Below are positions 17,117 to 26,786 of a stretch of 64,000 nucleotides of DNA, in pieces (position 1 is the first letter of the stretch; each line of letters starts with the position of its first letter). Source of the DNA: JAVWIF01 sp036639635 (GTDB lineage Bacteria > Bacillota_I > Bacilli_A > Erysipelotrichales > Erysipelotrichaceae). The position numbers and the translations under genes were made by a program. A model generated the notes under the pieces. The model saw nothing but the letters and a program-made list of their open reading frames with translations, made no database searches and had not been told where the DNA came from. Where the stretch lies: positions 17,584 through 81,583 of the forward strand of contig JAVWIF010000004.1 of assembly GCA_036639635.1 (NCBI GenBank). The letters are read 5' to 3'.

Positions 17117-17823
17117 TACTTATTTTCAAGGAATTGATGTAAACATTGTAGCTGATGAGTGGAAAGCTGAATTTTACCATGCATGACACTAATCAACTGT
17201 TCTTTACTTAAGGCTAATAAAATACGATTTAAAGTTCGAATCGAACAACCAATTTGAGCAGCTATCTTTTCACGTGTGACTAGAATTTGGAATGTCTTAT
17301 TATCTTTTTGTTGTTCACAGATATTTGCGATATAAGAAAGTAATCTTGTTTTATTATCCATTGCTAAATATTGGCGTTGCTGTTGCGTTTGTATGGAAAG
17401 TACCTTCATTAACATTTGCGTTCGTAAAAACATTGCATTTGCATCATGCTTCATCCAATACAAATACATCGCTGAAGGAAGTTCTAAACATACAGTTGCC
17501 TCTAACGTATTTAAGGTAACGTAATGTCCTTCAATATCAGTGAATAGTTCGTAATCCCCAACAATATCAACAGGCTGAATTTGGGTAAAACTATACGGGA
17601 TATCTACGACACGTTCCTCAATTGCTTGTAGTTTACCTTGTAAGAGAATATAGACAAAACGACTTTCGCGATATGTTGAAATTAGATTATAATCTTTTTT
17701 ATAATGGGTTACACATATACTATGGATTACTTCTTTGGGACAGTTTGAAAATAATTGTTTTAGGAATTTTTCATCATTTTTTGGAAAACATTCTTGTAGT
17801 TCTTGTAGTGTAGCCAAATGCAT
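17113..17823 (-). CDS. Crp/Fnr family transcription regulator
   Basis: This is a predicted DNA-binding regulator with an N-terminal cyclic-nucleotide-binding-type beta barrel (about 20-130), a long dimer helix (about 130-165) and a C-terminal winged helix-turn-helix (VTREKIAAQIGCSIRTLNRIL). The 236-residue length fits the family. It lacks the N-terminal cysteine cluster of Fnr, so redox sensing through Fe-S is unlikely. It is divergent from deoD-deoB, with an inverted repeat between them (17854-17886), and may control nucleoside salvage and itself. The effector is unknown. Confidence 0.85.
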   Translation of the reverse strand: MHLATLQELQECFPKNDEKFLKQLFSNCPKEVIHSICVTHYKKDYNLISTYRESRFVYILLQGKLQAIEERVVDIPYSFTQIQPVDIVGDYELFTDIEGHYVTLNTLEATVCLELPSAMYLYWMKHDANAMFLRTQMLMKVLSIQTQQQRQYLAMDNKTRLLSYIANICEQQKDNKTFQILVTREKIAAQIGCSIRTLNRILLALSKEQLISVMHGKIQLSTHQLQCLHQFLENKY

Positions 17824-17853
17824 TCACCTATCTTTCTTTATCTTTCTTAAAAA

Positions 17854-17886
17854 AGGGACAAATGTCCTTTTTATACCTTTGTCCCT
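17854..17886. promoter_or_regulatory. Candidate operator between the Crp/Fnr-like gene and deoD
   Basis: AGGGACAAA (17854-17862) and TTTGTCCCT (17878-17886) form a perfect 9-bp inverted repeat, 15 bases apart. A third copy of the half-site (TGTCCT, 17863-17868) makes a short palindrome with the first. No consensus promoter boxes are seen for deoD here, which would fit an activator-dependent promoter. Assignment to the neighbouring regulator is inference. Confidence 0.6.
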
Positions 17887-17955
17887 ATAGTATTATAAAT
17901 ATGTAAAAATGGCAAGAAAAATGATTCTTGTTCATAAATTAGGAGGATATATAAA

Positions 17956-18672
17956 ATGTCAACACCACACAATGCAGCAAGTCTTAACGATATAGCAAAG
18001 ACTGTTTTAATGCCAGGAGATCCACTTCGTGCAAAGTTTATTGCACAAACTTATTTAACAGATATTGTAGAATTTAATACGGTTAGAAATATGTTTGGTT
18101 ATACAGGCACGTATAAAGGAAAACGTATATCTGTAATGGGGTCAGGAATGGGTATGCCAAGTATTGGTATTTATTCTTATGAACTCTATAAATTTTATGA
18201 AGTAGAAAATATCATTCGTATTGGAAGTGCTGGAGCATATAGTGAATCATTAGCTTTGTTTGATTTAGTATTAGCAGATAGTGCTTGGAGTGAGTCTACA
18301 TTCGCAAAAGTGCAAAGTGATGTAGATGGAGATATTCAATACCCTAGTCTCACATTAAACAATGCAATTGAAGATAGTGCTAAAAAATTAAATAAACCTT
18401 TAACAAAAGCTAAAATACATTCAAGTGATGTATTCTATCATGAAGAAAATGTTGATGGGTATAAAGAGTTCTACGAAAAACATGGTTGTGTTTGTGTAGA
18501 GATGGAAAGCTATGCACTCTTCCATAATGCCAAAGTATTAGGAAAGAATGCTGCTTGTTTATTGACAATCTCAGACTCTTTGGTAAAACAGACAGAAATT
18601 AGTGCACAAGAGCGTCAAAATTCCTTTAACAATATGATGGAAGTAGCACTTGAGTGTGCGATTACGCTGTAG
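17956..18672 (+). CDS. deoD: Purine nucleoside phosphorylase, DeoD type
   Basis: DeoD cleaves purine (deoxy)nucleosides with phosphate to base and (deoxy)ribose 1-phosphate. The 238-residue hexameric-type protein has the start motif STPHNAA, the PGDPLRAKF phosphate loop, GSGMGMPS, RIGSAGAY, and the purine-site segment EMESYAL. TISDS near the C terminus carries the catalytic Asp of this family. AGGAGG at 17941-17946 sets the start. deoB follows after 10 bases and handles the sugar phosphate product. Confidence 0.96.
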   Translation: MSTPHNAASLNDIAKTVLMPGDPLRAKFIAQTYLTDIVEFNTVRNMFGYTGTYKGKRISVMGSGMGMPSIGIYSYELYKFYEVENIIRIGSAGAYSESLALFDLVLADSAWSESTFAKVQSDVDGDIQYPSLTLNNAIEDSAKKLNKPLTKAKIHSSDVFYHEENVDGYKEFYEKHGCVCVEMESYALFHNAKVLGKNAACLLTISDSLVKQTEISAQERQNSFNNMMEVALECAITL

Positions 18673-18682
18673 GATTATTTAT

Positions 18683-19873
18683 ATGAAACCATACAAACGA
18701 ATTATTACTCTTATTATTGATTCAATGGGTGTAGGAGCAATGCCTAACGCAGTAGAATATGGAGATGAAGGAGTCGATACATTAGGACATATTGATGAAC
18801 AGATGGAAACCTTTCATATACCTAATTTGCAAAAATTAGGACTTGCCAATTTACATCCATTAACACATGTTCCCGCAATAGAAGAACCACTTGGTTACTA
18901 TACAAAAATGCTAGAAGCAAGTGTTGGAAAAGATACAATGACAGGACACTGGGAAATGATGGGATTACATATCACTTCTCCTTTTCAAACCTTTACTGAA
19001 ACTGGATTTCCAAAAGAGTTATTAGATGAATTAAGTGCTCGTACAAAACATAAAATTGTCGGTAATAAGTCAGCTAGTGGAACTGAAATATTAGATGAAT
19101 TAGCAGAACATGAAATTGCTACTGGAGATATGATTGTATATACATCAGCAGATAGCGTTTTGCAAATATGTGGGAATGAAGAAACATTTGGGTTAGACGA
19201 ACTTTATCGTTGTTGCGAGATTGCTCGAGAATTGACAATGAAGCCAGAATGGAAGGTAGGAAGAGTGATTGCTCGACCTTATCTTGGACGTAAAGTTGGT
19301 GAATTTAAACGTACAAGTAATCGCCATGATTATGCTTTAAAACCATATGGAAAAACTGTTTTAAATGCTTTAGATGAAAAGGGTTTAGATGTTATAAGCA
19401 TTGGTAAAATCAACGATATCTTCGTAGGAGAAGGAATTAACGAAGCTCATAAATCGAAGAGTAGTGTACATGGTATGCAACAGACAATTGAACGTATGCA
19501 ACGTGACTTTCATGGTTTATGCTTTGTAAACCTAGTTGACTTTGATGCTTTATGGGGACATCGCCGTAACCCGATTGGATATGGTGAAGAGTTAGAGCGC
19601 TTTGATGTCTTGTTAGGTGAGTTAATGCATTACTTAAACGAAGATGATCTATTGATCATCAGTGCAGATCATGGAAATGATCCTACATTTAAAGGTAGTG
19701 ATCATACGAAAGAAATGGTACCGTTCTTAGCTTATAGTCCTTCTATGAAAGGACATGGTTTGTTACCAATAAGTGAGAACTTTGGAATGATAGGTGCTAC
19801 GATTGCGGAGAACTTTGGTGTTGAAATGCCTCCTAATACAATTGGAACAAGTATTTTAAAAGAACTAAAATAA
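18683..19873 (+). CDS. deoB: Phosphopentomutase
   Basis: DeoB interconverts (deoxy)ribose 1-phosphate and 5-phosphate, linking nucleoside breakdown to central metabolism. The 396-residue protein belongs to the alkaline phosphatase superfamily, with metal ligands in the N-terminal DSMGVGAMPNA segment, GKDTMTGHWEM, and the C-terminal ISADHGNDPT and GSDHTKEMVP motifs. The start at 18683 gives the conserved N terminus (PYKRIITLIIDSMG); an in-frame GTG at 18650 would extend it back into deoD. The Shine-Dalgarno site is weak, so translation may be coupled to deoD. Confidence 0.96.
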   Translation: MKPYKRIITLIIDSMGVGAMPNAVEYGDEGVDTLGHIDEQMETFHIPNLQKLGLANLHPLTHVPAIEEPLGYYTKMLEASVGKDTMTGHWEMMGLHITSPFQTFTETGFPKELLDELSARTKHKIVGNKSASGTEILDELAEHEIATGDMIVYTSADSVLQICGNEETFGLDELYRCCEIARELTMKPEWKVGRVIARPYLGRKVGEFKRTSNRHDYALKPYGKTVLNALDEKGLDVISIGKINDIFVGEGINEAHKSKSSVHGMQQTIERMQRDFHGLCFVNLVDFDALWGHRRNPIGYGEELERFDVLLGELMHYLNEDDLLIISADHGNDPTFKGSDHTKEMVPFLAYSPSMKGHGLLPISENFGMIGATIAENFGVEMPPNTIGTSILKELK

Positions 19874-19911
19874 AAGGTTTACTAGGTAGTTATATCTAGT
19901 AAGTCTTTTTT
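19873..19911 (+). terminator. Terminator of deoD-deoB
   Basis: A stem built on ACTAG (19881-19885) and CTAGT (19896-19900), extended by mixed A-T and G-U pairs, is followed by six T. Confidence 0.8.
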
Positions 19912-19991
19912 CTTTTGAAATGATTCAATTGATAATTATATTTACTTTTCATTATATATAGTTCATAATAAAATAAATGGAGGGAATTCAA

Positions 19992-21782
19992 ATGAAAAAA
20001 GTTTATAAGGGATTGCTTGCTTTTACATTAGCATTTACAATGGTTGCTTGTGGTAAAAGTGAAACAAAAAAGAGTGAAGAAAGTCGTGTAGCAAACAATG
20101 TAGTCGATAAGAATGGCATGATTATATCGTATGAAGAAGACAAAGGAAATGATGAAAATCAAAGGAAATTTTTAAATGGACTTGTTGATAAAAGTGGAAA
20201 AACAATTGTAAAACCTATTTATCAAGAATTACAGTTGTTGTGTGGTGAGTATTATGCAATGCAACTAGATGGCAAATCAGGAATTATTAATGCAAAAGGT
20301 GAAGTTGTAGAAAAAGCGAGTCACACAGGGGTATACTTTGATAAAGTAGGGGATGCCATTATTATAAGTGATGAAGGTAGTTTTACCCAATATAGTTCTT
20401 CTTTAAAAAAAGGTAAGACGATGAAAGGAACGTATATTGATGGATATAATGGTCAATACATTGTGGACAGAGATGGATTGCAAGGTGTTGTTTCTAAGGA
20501 TGACAAAACATTACTTGACTTTACATATCAAAATATTGCTACTACAGGTGTAGGTTCTTATCTAAGCAAGTATGAATTAACAAATTATATAGCAAATGAT
20601 GGTAAAGATAATATTACGTTATTTGATTCAGGTTGTAAAAAAGTAAATGATGAAACGTATACTGCATTTAATGGACTAAATTATTTTGATCAAAATAATT
20701 TAGGTCATGTTGAAACAGGATATATGGCATTTACAAAAGAAGGTAAAACTGGAATCATTGATCATAAAGGAAAGACAATTATACCTTTTGAGTATGATGC
20801 GATTGAAAATAAAATTCCAGGTAGAAATATTACATACCATCATAAATACGAAGCTTTTGAATTGTCAATGAATGGAAACATTCAAATTGTAAATAAAGAT
20901 AACAAAGCATTATTAACATTAACGCCACTAGATAAAGAAATGGCTAGCTTTCGTAATGAAGAGGATAATTTTGTGTTCGGAGATCAAGATATAGAAGTGT
21001 ATTTTGATGGTAAGAAAACCCATTATTTTGATAAAGATTTAAAGGAAACACTAGTTTTAGATGGGGAAGGTAGCGTTTTTAGAAATGGAATAGCAACTAT
21101 TAGGAGTGATAATGAAGATGGATCTAGTCGTGGTAGTTCAATTATTGATGAAAAAGGAAATGAGATTTTAAGTACTATAAAACCTAATAAAAATAAAGAA
21201 GTATACAATTCATTATCTACAAGTAATGGCTTTATTCTGTATTCTAAAATAAATCAAGAAACGCAAAAGCGTGAGGTTGGAATATTAAATAAAGACTTAA
21301 AAGTTCTAGTGAAAAATGAAACAAGCGCTGATACAGCGCAACGAACAGAAATGTCTGCGAAGAAATGCGGAGACAAGGTAATTCTTATCCAAAGTATTGA
21401 TAAAGAAAATGCTTTAACAAAAAATACAATCTTTGATGAAACAGGAAAACAATTAGCAACGATTGAAGGAGAAATTAGTCGATTTTCTCATCCTCAAATG
21501 ATTGCTAATAGTATTGAATTCTTTGAAGGATATAGTAAGCCCAATACTAAAAGTCATTACATGACAAGAATTGATAAAAACGGAAAAGAAAATGCCTATA
21601 TTAATGGAGTTATAGATGCGAGTGGAAAGGTTATTATAGAACCTATTTATCGCTCAATTCGTGCTTATGATGATTACATTGTAGTTGTTGGGGCAAACAA
21701 TAGTTCTTTATTAGATAAGAAAACATATAAAGAAGTAATGAAGTCAGAAGATAATGTTGCATTGGATCGATACTCAAACTAA
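19992..21782 (+). CDS. WG-repeat lipoprotein
   Basis: This is a predicted exported lipoprotein of unknown function. The 596-residue protein has a lysine-containing signal peptide and a lipobox ending MVAC (Cys at about residue 20), then a Ser/Lys/Glu-rich linker. The rest is made of degenerate WG (KWG) beta repeats, clearest at LVDKSGKTIVKPIYQEL, GIIDHKGKTIIPFEYDAI and GVIDASGKVIIEPIYRSI. Such repeats usually form a beta-propeller-like binding surface. GGAGGG at 19979-19984 supports the ATG at 19992 rather than the one at 19977. It is a single-gene unit. Confidence 0.85.
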   Translation: MKKVYKGLLAFTLAFTMVACGKSETKKSEESRVANNVVDKNGMIISYEEDKGNDENQRKFLNGLVDKSGKTIVKPIYQELQLLCGEYYAMQLDGKSGIINAKGEVVEKASHTGVYFDKVGDAIIISDEGSFTQYSSSLKKGKTMKGTYIDGYNGQYIVDRDGLQGVVSKDDKTLLDFTYQNIATTGVGSYLSKYELTNYIANDGKDNITLFDSGCKKVNDETYTAFNGLNYFDQNNLGHVETGYMAFTKEGKTGIIDHKGKTIIPFEYDAIENKIPGRNITYHHKYEAFELSMNGNIQIVNKDNKALLTLTPLDKEMASFRNEEDNFVFGDQDIEVYFDGKKTHYFDKDLKETLVLDGEGSVFRNGIATIRSDNEDGSSRGSSIIDEKGNEILSTIKPNKNKEVYNSLSTSNGFILYSKINQETQKREVGILNKDLKVLVKNETSADTAQRTEMSAKKCGDKVILIQSIDKENALTKNTIFDETGKQLATIEGEISRFSHPQMIANSIEFFEGYSKPNTKSHYMTRIDKNGKENAYINGVIDASGKVIIEPIYRSIRAYDDYIVVVGANNSSLLDKKTYKEVMKSEDNVALDRYSN

Positions 21783-21787
21783 ATTAT

Positions 21788-21818
21788 AAAAAAAGTTCCA
21801 GTTCATTGGAACTTTTTT
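21788..21818. terminator. Bidirectional terminator between the WG-repeat gene and the DUF218 gene
   Basis: AAAAAAGTTCCA pairs with TGGAACTTTTTT around GTTCAT. A-run and T-run on opposite sides serve both converging genes. Confidence 0.92.
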
Positions 21819-22590
21819 AATGCAACACTGCAATGTCTTTTAATAACGCAAAGAATTCTCTAAAATAAAATACCGGTGCTAAGTCTAAATCGCTTCGAGA
21901 AGGATAAGACATACATGAGAGTCCTTGTTGTGAACCGATATAATTTGCACGTGCCATATGGAAGTTATTGGTAATTAATGTAATCGTTGATGTATTATTT
22001 GGAATGAACTTCATAGAATTTGCAAAGTTTTCTTGGGTATTACGTGAGGTATCTTCTTGTAATATCCTTTCTTTATCAATGCCATGAGCAACTAAAAATT
22101 CTGTCATGGCGTGCGCTTCACTTGTTAGTTCACCAGCACCTTGCCCCCCACTGACTATGAGATATGCTTGTGGATATGTTTGTGCGAATGTTACAGCACT
22201 TTCTAGACGATAGCGTAAAGATTTCGTAATTGTTTTACCTTTTAGTTGAGCGCCTAAAACGATAGCATAATCTCCTTGTTTATTAGATGTAATTGATCCT
22301 TGATAGATAATATATCCTTGGACAACAAAAAAGAAGAGTAGTGCTATTCCAATGCAGATAGATAAACTAGTACGTAGTGTTTTTGAAAACTTATGAAATA
22401 TGTTTTGTTTTGTAATTACTTCATAAGCTCCATAAGCACTAAGTACAATTCCCATACATAAAAAGCTCCAAGAGAAAGAGATAGCAAACAGACCATATTT
22501 GATACTTAGAAATAGATAATAGAAAAGAAATAAACAACCAATTGTTAATAAGATATAACGCCATATGATATTCATTCTTTCTTTGTTCAT
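21817..22590 (-). CDS. YdcF/SanA family (DUF218) membrane protein
   Basis: The DUF218 family includes ElyC and SanA, linked in other bacteria to envelope integrity and lipid-carrier metabolism; the function here is unproven. The 257-residue protein has three or four membrane segments in the first 110 residues, then the DUF218 domain with AIVLGAQLKG, LIVSGGQGAGELTSEA, EDTSRNTQENF and LITNNFHMARA. The ATG at 22590 overlaps the upstream helicase stop by ATGA, so I prefer it to the ATG at 22614. Confidence 0.85.
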   Translation of the reverse strand: MNKERMNIIWRYILLTIGCLFLFYYLFLSIKYGLFAISFSWSFLCMGIVLSAYGAYEVITKQNIFHKFSKTLRTSLSICIGIALLFFFVVQGYIIYQGSITSNKQGDYAIVLGAQLKGKTITKSLRYRLESAVTFAQTYPQAYLIVSGGQGAGELTSEAHAMTEFLVAHGIDKERILQEDTSRNTQENFANSMKFIPNNTSTITLITNNFHMARANYIGSQQGLSCMSYPSRSDLDLAPVFYFREFFALLKDIAVLH

Positions 22591-24929
22591 ATTGTATTTT
22601 CTTTCCAAAAGCAACGTAATGTACTTTGTAGTGTTTGCTCATCTTGTATCACTTCATAATGTCTTAAATGTAGGGGTAGCAAGTCCATGTAAGCTCTTGT
22701 AGTATAGCGCTCATCTATAAATACAAGAATTCCTAAATCCCTATGAGAACGTATGACACGCCCTGCTCCTTGTAATACTTTATTCATACCAGGAAAACGA
22801 TAAGCATAAGCAAAACCATTTTGGTTTTCTTGATCAAAGTGGTCTTTAATTAAATCTTGTTGGGGGTTTATTTGAGGAAGTCCTACACCTATTAGAAAAG
22901 CACCGATTAATTTATCACCTTTTAAATCAATTCCTTCTCCAAACATACCTCCTAAAACAGCAAAGTATAAATGCAATTCATTTGTTGTTTCAAAGTTTGT
23001 TAAAAAAGCTTGTTTCTCTAGTGCATCCATATCAGGACGTTGAATGCTCACTTTAGTAGTTTGATAAGCTTGTGCATAAGCATTACTAATCTGTTGCATA
23101 TAAGCATAACTTGGACAAAATACAAGATAATTTCCTAACTTTTCGCTACTTGCAATATGAATACTACGAACAATAGGCGCAATAGAGGCAGCTCTATTAA
23201 TATAACGTGTACTGATGTTATTTTGAATAATGATTTTAACATGTTCTTTAGGAAAAGGAGAAGGTAGGGATAAACGTTTTGAATCGCATGTTCCTCCTAA
23301 TAAATCTAAGAAGTATGAGATTGGAGAGAGGGTTGCTGAAAAGAAAACTGTAGCAGTTCCTTTCTTTAAAATATCACGTATGGGATGGGCAGGATTCATA
23401 CAATATTGTTTGACGCTAATATCTTTATCTTCTAAGGATAAGGTTGTCACAAAGTTTTCATCATAATAATCCATAATCTTTGTATAGTTCACCGCTTGAA
23501 AATAGACCTCACGTATTTCATCATCATAGCGTTCATCATGTTCACTTTGTAAATATGCATCCATGTGTTCAATAAAACTAGATAGTTTTGGTTTTATTGA
23601 GAGCATGGCTTCACTTTGACTATAAAAGGTTGTGTTTTGTTCCATACATAATTTTTTATATGCTAAAAATTGAGTATTGAGTGTACGAATTGATTTTAAT
23701 AAGAGGGTCGAATCTTTAGGAAGATATTGCTTTAGTTTCATAAATGTGGCTTTTGATAGACTAGCGCTATAATTGTCACGTCCTCTATCTACTAGATTAT
23801 GAGCTTCATCAACTAAGAATACATAGTCTCCTTGTTCACTAAAGAAACGCTTTAAATAAACCTTTGGATCAAACACATAATTATAATCACATATGATAAT
23901 GTCAGCGAACAAACTTGCATCTAAGCTAAGTTCAAAAGGACAAACTTGATACTTTTTCGCAATTTCTTCCATTTGTTCTTGCCTCATAAAATCAGTTGTG
24001 GAAAGAAGTTCATATAAAGCATCACGAGAGCGATCATAGTATCCTTTCGCATAGGGACATTTCTTTGGATCACAATTTCTTTTTTCTAAAAAACAGATTT
24101 TATCTTTCGCTATAATGCCAACAGATTTAAAATGAACATCTTGTTCATATAATGTTTGTAAAGTATCATACGCAACACTTGCTGTGATATTTTTGGCACA
24201 TAGATAAAATATCTTTTCTGCTTTTCCTTCTCCAATCGCTTTTAGTGCAGGAAAAATTGTAGAAATAGTTTTACCAATCCCAGTCGGTGCTTGTACAAAT
24301 ACGATATCTTTATCTAGAATTGTTTTATATACAGCAATGGCAAGAGTGCGCTGTCCTTCTCGATACTCACGAAAGGGAAATACTAGTTCTTTAAGAGAAG
24401 AGGATGTTGTTTGTTTGATATTAATACTTAGTTTTGCCCAACGAACATAGAGTAATAAGGTATCATAAAAAAACATTTCTAATTCTTCACGTGTTTTATG
24501 TTGGATAAATACTTTTGTTTTGTGTTGTTCTATTTGATAGTATGTAAGTTGAATATTTACTTCTTTCATATTACGCTCAACCATCAACATATAGCCATAA
24601 CAATAGGCTTGTGCAAAGTGAACGTAATGATTATCTTGTATATCTTCATAAGGAATGGCAGTGGTTTTTATTTCATCAATCGTATAGATATCGTTTTCCT
24701 TAAGTAGACCATCACAGCGTCCTTCAATATGAAAGTTAATATCATCAAAGACTTCATCAATTTTTAAAAACACTTCGCTTTCATAATCACCTTGTGCTGT
24801 TGCTTGTAATTCACGATGAATAAGACTTCCTAAATTTGCTCGTTCATAAGAAGTAGAGGAAGCGATTAAGTCACCACTTTGGTAGACACTTTCAACAAGG
24901 GCGCGTACTGATAACTTACAAGTGTACAT
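22587..24929 (-). CDS. RecB-like nuclease fused to DinG/XPD-type helicase
   Basis: This is a predicted DNA repair enzyme. The 780-residue protein has an N-terminal PD-(D/E)XK nuclease module: H38 in GSLIHREL, D73 in GRCDG, E86 and K88 in DEIKTT, and QAYCYGY near 107. The rest is an SF2 DEAD_2 helicase with Walker A APTGIGKT, VDEAHNL as the Walker B box, and C-terminal motifs in GGMFGEGIDLKGDKL and QGAGRVIRS. Four cysteines (KICFLEKRNC, KKCPY, VCPFE) look like the XPD/DinG Fe-S cluster. GGAGG 7 bases before the ATG at 24929 decides the start. Nuclease and helicase in one chain suggests coupled unwinding and cutting. Confidence 0.88.
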   Translation of the reverse strand: MYTCKLSVRALVESVYQSGDLIASSTSYERANLGSLIHRELQATAQGDYESEVFLKIDEVFDDINFHIEGRCDGLLKENDIYTIDEIKTTAIPYEDIQDNHYVHFAQAYCYGYMLMVERNMKEVNIQLTYYQIEQHKTKVFIQHKTREELEMFFYDTLLLYVRWAKLSINIKQTTSSSLKELVFPFREYREGQRTLAIAVYKTILDKDIVFVQAPTGIGKTISTIFPALKAIGEGKAEKIFYLCAKNITASVAYDTLQTLYEQDVHFKSVGIIAKDKICFLEKRNCDPKKCPYAKGYYDRSRDALYELLSTTDFMRQEQMEEIAKKYQVCPFELSLDASLFADIIICDYNYVFDPKVYLKRFFSEQGDYVFLVDEAHNLVDRGRDNYSASLSKATFMKLKQYLPKDSTLLLKSIRTLNTQFLAYKKLCMEQNTTFYSQSEAMLSIKPKLSSFIEHMDAYLQSEHDERYDDEIREVYFQAVNYTKIMDYYDENFVTTLSLEDKDISVKQYCMNPAHPIRDILKKGTATVFFSATLSPISYFLDLLGGTCDSKRLSLPSPFPKEHVKIIIQNNISTRYINRAASIAPIVRSIHIASSEKLGNYLVFCPSYAYMQQISNAYAQAYQTTKVSIQRPDMDALEKQAFLTNFETTNELHLYFAVLGGMFGEGIDLKGDKLIGAFLIGVGLPQINPQQDLIKDHFDQENQNGFAYAYRFPGMNKVLQGAGRVIRSHRDLGILVFIDERYTTRAYMDLLPLHLRHYEVIQDEQTLQSTLRCFWKENTI

Positions 24930-25044
24930 TAAGCTACCTCCATTTCTTTTCATTATTATCATTATTTTATGCGAAAAAAATTGATATTACAATACACTTA
25001 TTGAAATAGTAAGGTATAATTAAGAAGTGAAATGAGGGATATGC

Positions 25045-25986
25045 TTGAGAGAATTTATAATACAAGAAAATGATGCCAATCAACGTGTGGATAAGTTTAT
25101 AACAAAAACAATGAAAACAATGCCGAAGAACTTAATGTATAAATATATTAGAAATAAAAAGATTAAAGTGAATCGTTCACGTTGTGAGATATCGCAACGT
25201 TTAGTAGTGGGAGATAGTGTGCAATGTTATATTGCTGAAGAGTTTTTTGAACAAGAAATAAAGCAAAATTTTTTAGAACTGCCATCTTCTTTGGATATTT
25301 TATTTGAAGATGAAAACTTGTTAATTGTCAATAAACCAAGTGGTTTATTAGCGCATAGCGATGTTCGTGAAGTACAAGATAATTTAGCGGATAGAGTACT
25401 TCATTATTTATATCTGAAGAAAGAATATGATTGTGCTAGTCAACTTAGCTTTTGTCCTGCTTTATGTCATCGTATAGATCGTAATACCCAAGGAATTGTG
25501 ATAGCGGCAAAAAATGCGGAAGCTCTTCGTGAAATGAACGAAAAGATTCGCTTACGTGAAGTTAAAAAGAAGTATCTTTGTATAGTAGAAGGAAAACTTC
25601 CTAAAAAAAGCGAACTATTGACGCTTTATCATATGAAATTAGCTGGTAATAAAGCAGATATTAGAAAAGAGCCCAAAGATGGCTATCAAGAAATTAAAAC
25701 GGCATATAAAGTATTAGAAGAAAGAAGCCATCATTCTTTATTAGAAATTGATTTATTAACAGGGAAGAGTCATCAAATACGTGCAGTTATGGCTTACTTA
25801 AAACATCCTTTAGTGGGAGATGTAAAGTATGGCGCAAGAAAAGATGCACAAACAACATATCAAGCGTTATGTGCTTATAAGGTAAGCTTTCATTTTCGTG
25901 ATGTTCAAGGATTACTAGGTTATTTAAATGGTCGTACGATAGAACTAGAAAACGTTGATGTTGTAAAACGTTTCCATAGTTTATAG
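25045..25986 (+). CDS. RluA family RNA pseudouridine synthase
   Basis: This enzyme converts uridine to pseudouridine in rRNA or tRNA; the target site is unknown. The 313-residue protein has an N-terminal S4-like RNA-binding region (about 1-70) and the RluA catalytic domain with the active Asp in CHRIDRNTQG (the usual motif is HRLDxxTSG). LLTGKSHQIRAVMAYLKHPLVGD is a typical RluC/RluD-type segment. The start appears to be TTG at 25045, about 6 bases after GAGGG; the ATGs nearby are out of frame. Confidence 0.88.
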   Translation: MREFIIQENDANQRVDKFITKTMKTMPKNLMYKYIRNKKIKVNRSRCEISQRLVVGDSVQCYIAEEFFEQEIKQNFLELPSSLDILFEDENLLIVNKPSGLLAHSDVREVQDNLADRVLHYLYLKKEYDCASQLSFCPALCHRIDRNTQGIVIAAKNAEALREMNEKIRLREVKKKYLCIVEGKLPKKSELLTLYHMKLAGNKADIRKEPKDGYQEIKTAYKVLEERSHHSLLEIDLLTGKSHQIRAVMAYLKHPLVGDVKYGARKDAQTTYQALCAYKVSFHFRDVQGLLGYLNGRTIELENVDVVKRFHSL

Positions 25987-26001
25987 AAAGGAAGGGGCTA
26001 T

Positions 26002-26745
26002 ATGATTATCGTATGGATTCTTGTTGTAGTATTATTGATTATGTCAATTATTTTATGTATGGGGAAAGGAGGTTTTTTGATAGCTGGGTATAATACAGCA
26101 AGCAAAGAAGAAAAGGCTAAATATGACGAAAAGAAGTTGAGTCGTGTTTTTGGTGTTGGCATGTTACTGGTAACTCTATTATTAATCGTTATGGCATGTT
26201 TTCCAATGATGGATTATGTAGGGTTCGTTATCGGAGCTGTTTTATTAATTGCTATTGGTATGGTCATCATTGGAAATACGATGTGCAAAAATAAGGATTA
26301 TGTGGCAGGAACAACAACTATTACAAAGAAAAAGATGGATAATAAAACAAAAATAATAGTTGGTGTGAGTACGCTAGTTTTATGCGCTGGAATGATTTGG
26401 ATGTTGTTTTTTGTTGGGACGATACAAGTAGTCGTAAACAAAGATAGTGCTACGATTGAAATATCCGTATGGGAAGATGAAACGTTTGCGTATCAAGATA
26501 TTGAAACGTTGACATATACAGATTCTTTCGATGTTGGAAAGAGAGCAGGCGGATTTGGATCATTTCATGTGTTAGCAGGTGATTTCAAAAATGATGCATT
26601 TGGAAAATATAAACTGTATGCATATAAGAATTGCCATGAATATGTGGTGATTTCAACAAAACAAGGTAAGATTGTATGTAATAAGGAAACACCAGAACTT
26701 ACGAAAGAAATATATCAAAAGCTAAAAGAGGCAATCAAAAGGTGA
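26002..26745 (+). CDS. DUF3784 membrane protein with PH-like C-terminal domain
   Basis: The function is unknown. The 247-residue protein starts with a DUF3784 domain: a membrane helix (3-20), the conserved LIAGYNTASKEEKAKYD segment, and two more helices (about 48-66 and 72-92). A fourth helix (about 115-135) is followed by a soluble region resembling bacterial PH-type domains (WEDETFAYQDIETLTY). The usual DUF3784 protein is only about 100 residues, so this is a longer architecture. AAGGAAGGGG upstream sets the start. It follows the pseudouridine synthase by 15 bases. Confidence 0.75.
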   Translation: MIIVWILVVVLLIMSIILCMGKGGFLIAGYNTASKEEKAKYDEKKLSRVFGVGMLLVTLLLIVMACFPMMDYVGFVIGAVLLIAIGMVIIGNTMCKNKDYVAGTTTITKKKMDNKTKIIVGVSTLVLCAGMIWMLFFVGTIQVVVNKDSATIEISVWEDETFAYQDIETLTYTDSFDVGKRAGGFGSFHVLAGDFKNDAFGKYKLYAYKNCHEYVVISTKQGKIVCNKETPELTKEIYQKLKEAIKR

Positions 26746-26766
26746 ACTTGATTCATCTTTTTTTTG
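26737..26766 (+). terminator. Terminator after the DUF3784 gene
   Basis: A stem of AGGTGAA with TTCATCT (one G-U pair) around CTTGA, containing the TGA stop codon, is followed by a T-run. Confidence 0.82.
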
Positions 26767-26786
26767 CGAATCGAAGGTACTTTATG

